Shown here piece by piece: positions 1-5,325 of a stretch of DNA of 5,325 bases. The DNA comes from a bacterium UBP12_UBA5184. Lineage in GTDB: Bacteria; Vulcanimicrobiota; Vulcanimicrobiia; Vulcanimicrobiales; Vulcanimicrobiaceae. A program made the position numbers and the translations under genes. The stretch spans positions 4,702-10,026 of the forward strand of contig DHWK01000110.1 in assembly GCA_002413145.1 (NCBI GenBank), given 5' to 3'. The notes beneath the pieces were generated by a model. That model ran no database searches. It was not told the origin of the DNA and was given only the letters and a program-made list of their open reading frames with translations. The stretch's first letter is position 1. The number at the start of each line of letters is the position of its first letter.

Positions 1-2126
1 TGTGCCGCATCTGTCTCGTCGATGTCGAGAAAACGCCGAAGTTGCAGATCGCCTGCAACACGACGGTCGCCGAGGGGATGGTCGTCCACACGTACGGCCC
101 GAAAGTCGAAGACGGCCGGCGTGCGGTGCTCGAATTCTTGCTGCTCAACCACCCCTTGGACTGTCCGATCTGCGACAAGGGCGGCGAGTGCGACCTGCAA
201 GATTACTCGATCGCCTACGGCCAAGGCGCGTCGCGTCTCGCCGATCCCAAAGAGATGAAGCCGAAGGCGATCGATCTCGGGCCGACGATCGTCTTAGACG
301 AAGAACGTTGCATCGTCTGCCAACGCTGCACGCGCTTCGATGAAATCATCACGCTCGAACGTTCGCTGGTCGTCAAGGATCGCGGTCAGCGCGACGTCAT
401 CGCGACCGCCACCGGGCAGCCGTACGTCTCGATGTTCAGCGGAAACGTGACGGAGCTTTGCCCCGTCGGCGCGCTCACTTCGAAGACGTACCGTTTCAAG
501 TCGCGCCCGTGGGATCTCAATCGTTCGTTGACGACCTGCGTGCAATGCAGCGCCGGTTGTGCGATCAACGTCGACGAACGTCACGGTGAAATCTTGCGTA
601 CGATGTCGGTTGCGGGAGACGACGCCGTCTCCGAAGGCTGGCTATGCGACCGGGGCCGCTACAACGTCGGATTCTACTCCGATCCACGCCGGCTGACGAG
701 CCCCCTGTACCGGCAAAACGACGAATGGGTCCAGCTTTCGTGGGACGACGCGATCGATCTATGGGCGACGTCGCTGCGCGAATCGGTCGCCGCCGCCGGC
801 CCGAAAGCGATCGCGGCGCTCGGCGGCGGACGCCTCACGAACGAAGAGGCCTGCCTCATCGCTCACGTCTTTCGCGCGCTCGGCTCCCAAAACGTCGACT
901 GGCGCGTCGGCCGTCAGCGCCAAGCGTCGCCCGGGCCGCGCGGCGGGACCTATGCCGACCTCGAGTTCGCGCAAGCGATCGTGCTCGCCGGCGTCCCCGC
1001 GGCCCAAACGGCGCCGATCGTCTCGCTGCGCATCCGCAAGGCGGTTTCGCAGCACGGTGCGCGGATGATCCTCGTCGGCGATCACGCCCTGCCGATTCAA
1101 GTCGCGCACGATCGTGCCGCGCGCCTGAGCGATCTCGCTTCGTTTGGGCTCGAGCGGTACGAGCGGATCGCATTTTGCTGGGACGGCATCGACGGCGCCG
1201 TCGGGGCCGAACTGAACGAAATCGTCGAAAGCCTATCTGCGGGCCGAAAGATCGCGACGTTCGTTACCAGCGAGACGCCCAACGCGCGCGGTGCCGAGGC
1301 GATGGGCCTCTTCCCGCGTGACGGAGGCGCCGACGCGCCGGCGATTCTCGAGGGCGCGCGCGCCGGAACGCTCCGCTCGCTCGCGATCTTCGCGGCGAAT
1401 CCGATATTGCACGCGCCGGGCGGCGCAGACGCCGTCCGCGCCGCGCTCGAGCGCGTCCCTTTCGTCGTGACGACCGAACTCTTCCTGACGCCCACCGCGG
1501 AATGCTCGACGCTCTTGCTGCCCGCGCGCGGGCCGTTCGAGAAAGGCGGCCACACCTTCGACCTAACCGGCGCGGTGCGCGTCCTGCGCCCCGGCGTCGC
1601 CGCGCCGGCCGGGACGCTCTCCGATCTGGAAATCCTCATCGCGCTCGCGTCGGCGCTCGGCGTCGAGATCCCCGATCACGTCGAGCTGCATCGTCAAGCC
1701 GCCGGCGATGCGCCGTGGGTCGCGTCCGGTCTCGGCGATCCGGCGCTCTTCGGAGAACGCGAGCGGAGTGCGCCGCGCGCCGGCGCGGCGAGCGGTCTGC
1801 GTCTGGTGATCGCCGCCGATCCTTTCAGCGGCGGCGGAACCGTCTATCACGACGAGAGCCTAGCGGAATTGCGTCCGCGACCCGCGGCAGCGTTGACCGA
1901 ACGGACCGCCGCCGCTGCCCAAGTGCGCGACGGCGACGTCATCGACATCGTCGCCGGCGAACGAACGCTCCCGAACCTCACGGTGCGCATCGCGGCGAAC
2001 GTCATCGACGGGACGGTGAGGGTCGTCGCGGGCCTGCCGGCCGCGTCGGCCTCGGCGTTCGTCGGCGGCGAAACGGTAGAGCTGACCAATATTCGCTCGG
2101 CACCCGTCCCCGCGGGGGTCGCGTAG
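1..2126 (+). CDS. nuoG: NADH-quinone oxidoreductase subunit G (NuoG), N-terminus cut off by window edge
   Basis: Large peripheral-arm subunit of complex I, carrying electrons from the NADH-oxidising module toward NuoI. The reading frame is open from base 3, so the true start lies upstream; the TTG at 42 is internal. Taking the codon at base 3 as residue 1, 707 residues are visible. C1, C4 and C18 are three of the four ligands of the 2Fe-2S cluster N1b; the first ligand must be off the edge. H50, C54, C57 and C63 form the His-liganded 4Fe-4S site N5 (Hx3Cx2Cx5C). C103, C106, C109 and C153 form N4. C179, C182, C186 and C215 match N7. Residues from about 172 on belong to the molybdopterin-oxidoreductase-like fold, without evidence of a bound cofactor; about 599-700 resemble the terminal dinucleotide-binding-like domain. 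The TAG stop is 1 nt before nuoH. Only one or two codons' worth of sequence precedes the first visible cysteine, so about 40-50 residues are probably missing. Confidence 0.97.
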   Translation, partial: CRICLVDVEKTPKLQIACNTTVAEGMVVHTYGPKVEDGRRAVLEFLLLNHPLDCPICDKGGECDLQDYSIAYGQGASRLADPKEMKPKAIDLGPTIVLDEERCIVCQRCTRFDEIITLERSLVVKDRGQRDVIATATGQPYVSMFSGNVTELCPVGALTSKTYRFKSRPWDLNRSLTTCVQCSAGCAINVDERHGEILRTMSVAGDDAVSEGWLCDRGRYNVGFYSDPRRLTSPLYRQNDEWVQLSWDDAIDLWATSLRESVAAAGPKAIAALGGGRLTNEEACLIAHVFRALGSQNVDWRVGRQRQASPGPRGGTYADLEFAQAIVLAGVPAAQTAPIVSLRIRKAVSQHGARMILVGDHALPIQVAHDRAARLSDLASFGLERYERIAFCWDGIDGAVGAELNEIVESLSAGRKIATFVTSETPNARGAEAMGLFPRDGGADAPAILEGARAGTLRSLAIFAANPILHAPGGADAVRAALERVPFVVTTELFLTPTAECSTLLLPARGPFEKGGHTFDLTGAVRVLRPGVAAPAGTLSDLEILIALASALGVEIPDHVELHRQAAGDAPWVASGLGDPALFGERERSAPRAGAASGLRLVIAADPFSGGGTVYHDESLAELRPRPAAALTERTAAAAQVRDGDVIDIVAGERTLPNLTVRIAANVIDGTVRVVAGLPAASASAFVGGETVELTNIRSAPVPAGVA

Positions 2127-2127
2127 A

Positions 2128-3105
2128 GTGCCGCTTTGGCTGCTCGTCGTCGTCAAATCAGCCTTCCTGCTCTTCGTCGTGGTAACGACGTTTGCGTACG
2201 CGATGCTCGCCGAGCGCAAGGTGCTGGCCTGGATGCAGTTGCGTCCCGGTCCCAATCGCGTCGGCCCCTGGGGCCTGCTGCAGCCTGCGGCCGACGCCGC
2301 GAAGATGCTCTTCAAGGAGGACCTCACGCCCGCGACCGCCGATCCGCTCATGTACCGGTTCGCGCCGTGGCTCTCGATGATCACCGCGATGGCGGTCTTC
2401 GCCGTCATCCCGTTTTCGGAGTCCGACGCGGGACTGTGGAGCATCGGCGACGTCAACGCCGGCATCCTGGTCATCTTCGCGCTGACCTCGCTTGGCATCT
2501 ACGGTATCTCCCTCGCCGGCTGGTCGTCGGGTTCGAAATATCCGCTGCTCGGCAGCCTGCGCTCGACCGCCCAGATGATCAGCTACGAATTGGCGATGAC
2601 GCTCTCGGTGGTCGGCGTGCTGATCCTGGCCGGAACGACCTCGCTGGTTGGGATCGTGCACGCGCAAAACAAACTTTGGTTCGTCGTCCCGCAGCTCGCC
2701 GGTTTTCTGATCTTCATCGTGACCGCCGTTGCGGAAACCAATCGCGCGCCGTTCGATCTCGTGGAGGCCGAAACCGAACTGGTGGGCGGCTTCCACACCG
2801 AGTACTCCGGTCTGCGCTTCGGCTTATTCTTCATCGCCGAGTATCTCAACATGATCACGGTGGCGTGCATCACGACCCTCCTGTTCTTCGGCGGCTGGAA
2901 TCCGCCGTTCGGGCTGGCCATCGTTCCGGGCATCTTCTGGTTCGTCCTGAAAGCCGGCTTCGTGCTCTTCATCTACATCTGGTTGCGCGCGACGCTGCCG
3001 CGGTTGCGCTACGATCGCCTGATGGCGTTCGGATGGAAGGTCTTGTTGCCGCTGGCGACGCTCAATCTGATGGCGACGGCGGCAATCGTCGCTTGGACAG
3101 GCTAA
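2128..3105 (+). CDS. nuoH: NADH-quinone oxidoreductase subunit H (NuoH)
   Basis: Membrane subunit (ND1 homologue) that joins the peripheral arm to the membrane arm and forms part of the quinone-binding cavity. It has 325 aa, normal for the family, with about eight hydrophobic segments (near 5-27, 79-97, 110-131, 150-170, 184-202, 235-255, 263-287, 303-323). Family signatures: ERKVLAWMQLRPGPNRVGP at 29-47, GWSSGSKYPLLGSLR at 131-145 followed by SYE (E154), and the acidic loop AETNRAPFDLVEAETELVGG at 202-221 with E203, E213, E215 and E217, then HTEYSG. The start is GTG at 2128, 1 nt after the nuoG stop; no earlier in-frame start follows the preceding stop. A G-run at 2114-2118 is the only candidate ribosome-binding site, so initiation probably depends on coupling to nuoG. 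All the acidic residues usually linked to the quinone/proton path are present; a Val replaces the common Pro at 212, which also varies in ND1. Confidence 0.97.
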   Translation: MPLWLLVVVKSAFLLFVVVTTFAYAMLAERKVLAWMQLRPGPNRVGPWGLLQPAADAAKMLFKEDLTPATADPLMYRFAPWLSMITAMAVFAVIPFSESDAGLWSIGDVNAGILVIFALTSLGIYGISLAGWSSGSKYPLLGSLRSTAQMISYELAMTLSVVGVLILAGTTSLVGIVHAQNKLWFVVPQLAGFLIFIVTAVAETNRAPFDLVEAETELVGGFHTEYSGLRFGLFFIAEYLNMITVACITTLLFFGGWNPPFGLAIVPGIFWFVLKAGFVLFIYIWLRATLPRLRYDRLMAFGWKVLLPLATLNLMATAAIVAWTG

Positions 3106-3109
3106 TCGC

Positions 3110-3706
3110 GTGAACGCACTCTTCGGCGGCATCCTCGCGCTGCTTCAAGGTTTTGCAACGACATTCGGATTCTTCTTTCAGAAGAAGCCGACGATCGCGT
3201 ATCCGTCGATCAAGAAGCAGCACGCGCCGCGCTTTCACGGCCTCCACGAGCTGCGCCGTTACGCCGACGGCAAAGAACGCTGCATCGGCTGCGAACTATG
3301 CGCGATCGCCTGTCCGGCCAACGCCATCACCGTGATCGGAGCCGAGAACACGCCCCAGGACCGCCGTTCGCCCGGCGAGCGCTACGCCGCGCGCTACGAG
3401 ATCGACGAACTGCGCTGCATCTTCTGCGGCTTGTGCGAAGAGGCGTGTCCGACCGACGCGATCGTGCTGACGCCGCGCTTCGAGATGTCGGACTACCGGC
3501 GCGGCGCCTTCATCTACGGGAAAGACCGGCTCCTCGTGCCGATTGAGGCGGGCGTCGGGACGGCGCCGGACGATCGGCCCAACGGGATTCCGGCCGATCT
3601 CGGTTCCGTCGCCGCGCAGAAGAGCACCGTCGACGTCGAACAAGGCTACGGCGCGACCTGGCGCGGCGAAATTCTCAAGACCGAACGGAAGGGTCTGGCC
3701 GGGTGA
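3110..3706 (+). CDS. nuoI: NADH-quinone oxidoreductase subunit I (NuoI), two 4Fe-4S ferredoxin-type subunit
   Basis: Peripheral-arm subunit holding clusters N6a and N6b, which relay electrons from NuoG toward the terminal cluster N2 near the quinone. The protein has 198 aa. Two complete CxxCxxCxxxCP motifs are visible: C58, C61, C64, C68 and C103, C106, C109, C113. The N-terminal 30 residues form the hydrophobic/amphipathic helix that docks on the membrane arm, followed by the family-typical TIAYP. The segment after the second motif (PTDAIVLTPRFEMSDYRRG) is also characteristic. The last 50-60 residues are a polar, Gly/Ala-rich tail of the sort that varies between lineages; the protein is slightly longer than the usual 160-185 aa. 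The start is GTG at 3110, 4 nt after the nuoH TAA, with a weak purine stretch GGACAGG at 3095-3101. The stop overlaps the nuoJ start. Confidence 0.97.
   Translation: MNALFGGILALLQGFATTFGFFFQKKPTIAYPSIKKQHAPRFHGLHELRRYADGKERCIGCELCAIACPANAITVIGAENTPQDRRSPGERYAARYEIDELRCIFCGLCEEACPTDAIVLTPRFEMSDYRRGAFIYGKDRLLVPIEAGVGTAPDDRPNGIPADLGSVAAQKSTVDVEQGYGATWRGEILKTERKGLAG
3687..3693 (+). promoter_or_regulatory. Shine-Dalgarno-like site for nuoJ
   Basis: The purine run GGAAGGG lies inside the 3' end of nuoI, 9 nt before the GTG at 3703. It supports that GTG as the nuoJ start and is the best ribosome-binding match among these junctions. Assignment is by spacing and composition only. Confidence 0.55.
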
Positions 3707-4302
3707 CGCTGTTCTGGGTCTTGGCGATCCTCTTGATCGCGACCGCGGTTTTCACCATCAGCCAGCGCAGCCCGGTCTACAGCGTCGTCGGTCTGCTCGC
3801 AAATTTCGTCGTCCTAGCGACCCTCTATCTGACGCTCGACGCCGAGTTCATCTTCATCATGCAGATCATCGTCTACGCGGGCGCGATCTTGGTCTTGTTC
3901 GTCTTCGTGATCAATCTGCTCTCGGCCGGCACCGGGCCGATCAGCGAGGGTCCCAACCGGATGCCGCGCGCACTCGTTCCCGCCGTCCTGGTGACGCTTG
4001 CGGGATTCGGATTCCTGGTCGTCGGCCTCGCGCGCGGACCGCTCGGCATCCTCCCGCCGCACGTGGCGACGTCGCGCATGGGCGAAGTCGGTCAGGCCGG
4101 CGTCTTCGGCAGCGTCGCGGACTTCGGGGTCGCGCTCTTTTCGGCGCACCTCTTACCGTTCGAAATCACAGCCTTCATCTTGATGGTGGCGGTGGTCGGT
4201 GTGGTCGTGCTGGCGAGCGACGCGGCGCCGGCGCCGACTCACGGACATCACCTCAAACGCGGGACGCAGAAACGCGAACCGATCCTGAAGGCCGAGCGAT
4301 GA
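3703..4302 (+). CDS. nuoJ: NADH-quinone oxidoreductase subunit J (NuoJ)
   Basis: Membrane subunit (ND6 homologue) in the part of the membrane arm linking the quinone site to the antiporter-like subunits; its third helix carries the pi-bulge implicated in coupling. It has 199 aa with five hydrophobic segments (near 2-19, 25-45, 51-73, 89-110, 145-171). The recognition motif is in TM3: IMQIIVYAGAILVLFVFVI at 52-70, with Y58-A59-G60, preceded by DAEF (46-49). The region SVADFGVALFSAHLLPFEI (137-155) leading into TM5 is also typical. The C-terminal 28 residues form a charged tail including HGHH. The start GTG shares GTGA with the nuoI stop, giving a 4-nt overlap; the end shares ATGA with nuoK. 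This indicates translational coupling on both sides. Confidence 0.95.
   Translation: MTLFWVLAILLIATAVFTISQRSPVYSVVGLLANFVVLATLYLTLDAEFIFIMQIIVYAGAILVLFVFVINLLSAGTGPISEGPNRMPRALVPAVLVTLAGFGFLVVGLARGPLGILPPHVATSRMGEVGQAGVFGSVADFGVALFSAHLLPFEITAFILMVAVVGVVVLASDAAPAPTHGHHLKRGTQKREPILKAER
4287..4291 (+). promoter_or_regulatory. Shine-Dalgarno-like site for nuoK
   Basis: GAAGG sits within the end of nuoJ, 7 nt before the ATG at 4299. The second in-frame ATG at 4311 would be 19 nt away, so this site favours 4299 as the nuoK start. Confidence 0.5.
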
Positions 4303-4616
4303 GCGCCCCGATGAGCGTCGACGTCTCGAATTACCTCATGCTCTCCGCGGTTTTGTTCTTCATCGGTCTGGGCGGCGTGATCTTGCGGCGCAATCCGCTC
4401 ATCATGCTGATGGCGATCGAGCTGATGTTCAACGCCGCCAACGTCGCACTCGTCGCGTTCGCGCGCGTCTGGACCAACAACGCCGGGCAGATCTTCGCGT
4501 TCCTCGTGATCACCGTTGCAGCCGCCGAAGCGGCGATCGGATTAGCAATCGTGGTGACCGTCTTCCGGCGCGCGAAGAACGTCGACGTCGACGAAGCCGC
4601 GGCGCTGCGCGGATGA
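4299..4616 (+). CDS. nuoK: NADH-quinone oxidoreductase subunit K (NuoK)
   Basis: Small membrane subunit (ND4L homologue) of the proton-translocating arm. It has 105 aa with three hydrophobic helices (near 8-28, 33-56, 64-91). The two conserved membrane glutamates are present: E41 in the MLMAIELMFNAAN segment and E77 in ITVAAAEAAIGLA, spaced 36 residues as E36 and E72 are in E. coli. The end, NVDVDEAAALRG, resembles the usual N-x-D...LRG ending. The ATG at 4299 overlaps the nuoJ TGA by 4 nt (ATGA) and has a GAAGG site 7 nt upstream. A second ATG at 4311 would give 101 aa, nearer the E. coli length of 100, so the first four residues are uncertain. The frame continues open far upstream inside nuoJ and nuoI, but that part has no NuoK character and is a high-GC shadow. 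The end overlaps nuoL by ATGA. Confidence 0.96.
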   Translation: MSAPMSVDVSNYLMLSAVLFFIGLGGVILRRNPLIMLMAIELMFNAANVALVAFARVWTNNAGQIFAFLVITVAAAEAAIGLAIVVTVFRRAKNVDVDEAAALRG

Positions 4617-5325
4617 GGGGCGAGTCTCAATTGCTGCTCGCGCTCTGGCTCTTGCCCTTAGTCAGCGCGCTCCTCATCTTTTCGTTCGGCCCGACGTTGC
4701 GGCGCGCGGCCGGCGCGCTCGCTTCGGCGGCGGTCTTAGTTCCCTTTGCGCTGACGCTGGGGCTCGCGGCCGCCGGCCTGGGGAGCGGCGGCCTCAAGGT
4801 TCACCTCTTCGATTGGATCCCGGGCTTCGGTTTCGGACTCTGGCTCGACCCGCTCTCGCTCCTGTGGACGCTGATCATCACGGGCGTCGGCGGTTTGATC
4901 CACGTCTACGCAATCGGCTATATGTGGTCGGATCGCGCCAGCGCGCGCTTCTTCGCGTACATGAATTTTTTCGTGTTTGCGATGCTGACGCTGGTCCTCT
5001 CCGACAACTTCGTCGGCCTGCTGGTCGGCTGGGGTCTGGTCGGCTTAGCGTCATATTTCCTGATCGGCTTCTGGTTCTTCAAGCCTAGCGCTGTCGCGGC
5101 GGCGCTGAAGGCTTTCGTGATCAACGCGGTCGGCGACGCCGGCCTGATGTTCGCGGTCTTCGTGCTGTTTGCGGCGACCGGCTCGATCGCGTATGCGGAC
5201 GTCTTCGCGAAGGCCGGGACGCTCGCGCCGGCGACCGTGTTGCTGGCCTGCATCGCGATCTTCATCGGCTGCGCGGCGAAATCGGCTCAGATTCCGCTGC
5301 ACACCTGGTTGCCCGACGCGATGGA
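4613..5325 (+). CDS. nuoL: NADH-quinone oxidoreductase subunit L (NuoL), C-terminus cut off by window edge
   Basis: Distal antiporter-like membrane subunit (ND5 homologue) of complex I, thought to form a proton channel. The frame starts at the ATG at 4613, overlapping the nuoK stop (ATGA), and stays open to the edge, giving 237 of roughly 600-700 expected residues. Recognisable family blocks: LWLDPLSLLW (76-85), TGVGGLIHVYAIGYM (90-104), RFFAYMNFFVFAMLTLVLSDN (112-132), LVGWGLVGLASYFLIGFW (137-154), KAFVINAVGD (166-175) and AAKSAQIPLHTWLPDAM (221-237). K166, D175 and the TM7 lysine K223 are present. Oddly, the TM5 position that is almost always Glu (GWE[GL]VG) is Gly141, and the usual Arg of the NRxGD motif is Ala172. 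I saw no separate Shine-Dalgarno, so translation is probably coupled to nuoK. NuoM or hydrogenase-4/Mrp homologues are less likely given the GLASYFLIGFW block and the position directly after nuoK. Confidence 0.95.
   Translation, partial: MRGESQLLLALWLLPLVSALLIFSFGPTLRRAAGALASAAVLVPFALTLGLAAAGLGSGGLKVHLFDWIPGFGFGLWLDPLSLLWTLIITGVGGLIHVYAIGYMWSDRASARFFAYMNFFVFAMLTLVLSDNFVGLLVGWGLVGLASYFLIGFWFFKPSAVAAALKAFVINAVGDAGLMFAVFVLFAATGSIAYADVFAKAGTLAPATVLLACIAIFIGCAAKSAQIPLHTWLPDAM

Noticed and set aside
42..44. TTG at 42 as the start of nuoG
   Set aside because: The upstream codons from base 3 encode CRICLVDVE, the conserved 2Fe-2S segment of NuoG, so the gene extends off the left edge and the TTG is internal.
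2757..2784. Val212 in place of the common Pro in the NuoH acidic loop
   Set aside because: This position varies in the family (Ala in mitochondrial ND1) and the functional acidic residues E213, E215 and E217 are intact.
1860..2796. Two long minus-strand open frames (1860-2498 and 2158-2796, each 212 aa) opposite the nuoG/nuoH junction
   Set aside because: They lie entirely opposite confident nuo genes, have biased low-complexity composition and no recognisable domain; typical antisense shadows at this GC content.
644..3113. Same-strand out-of-frame open frames at 644-1321, 1502-2185 and 2136-3113
   Set aside because: Arg-rich translations with no motif, fully overlapping nuoG and nuoH in another frame. 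The real frames carry the family signatures.
3543..4298. Long open frame running into nuoK from upstream, giving an apparent 357-aa protein
   Set aside because: Only the last 105 codons (from 4299) show NuoK character. The rest is Arg/Ala/Pro-rich, overlaps well-supported nuoI and nuoJ, and reflects lack of stops in high-GC DNA.
4613..5325. Final gene as a NuoM, Mrp-type antiporter or hydrogenase-4 subunit instead of NuoL
   Set aside because: Position directly after nuoK and the GLASYFLIGFW and AKSAQIPLHTWLPDAM blocks match NuoL. The missing Glu makes it unusual but does not fit the alternatives better.

Overview
The window is one continuous stretch of a respiratory complex I (proton-pumping NADH:quinone oxidoreductase, NDH-1) operon, read entirely on the + strand in the standard order nuoG-nuoH-nuoI-nuoJ-nuoK-nuoL. 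It starts inside nuoG (the N-terminal end is off the left edge) and ends inside nuoL (the C-terminal part is off the right edge). The four genes between them are complete. All six are recognised from motifs read directly in the translations: iron-sulfur cysteine patterns, the NuoH quinone-loop motif, the NuoK membrane glutamates and the NuoL antiporter-like core.

Layout: 3-2126 nuoG (electron-transfer subunit with Fe-S clusters); 2128-3105 nuoH (membrane subunit at the quinone site); 3110-3706 nuoI (two 4Fe-4S clusters); 3703-4302 nuoJ and 4299-4616 nuoK (small membrane subunits); 4613-5325 nuoL (distal antiporter-like subunit, partial). Packing is very tight. Gaps are 1 and 4 nt at G/H and H/I. 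The I/J, J/K and K/L junctions are 4-nt stop/start overlaps (GTGA, ATGA, ATGA). There is no noncoding stretch over 4 nt, and I see no internal promoter, terminator, RNA gene, mobile element or CRISPR array. This is what a co-transcribed, translationally coupled operon looks like.

Together the products pass electrons from NADH through the NuoG and NuoI clusters to quinone bound at the NuoH interface, and couple this to proton movement through NuoH, J, K and L (with M and N, expected downstream). The organism is a high-GC bacterium with GTG starts and frequent CGATCG hexamers. Uncultured soil-type phyla such as Eremiobacterota/Vulcanimicrobiota would fit the style, but this is only an impression and taxonomy cannot be settled from the window.

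No new system is evident. The most interesting point is in NuoL: the nearly invariant TM5 glutamate (E144 in E. coli numbering) is read as glycine, and the conserved arginine of the following N-R-x-G-D motif is alanine, while the TM7 lysine is kept. If real, this would alter the usual charged network of the distal pump module. Smaller points are an intact N7 cluster motif in NuoG with one extra residue in its spacing, and strong CGATCG enrichment.
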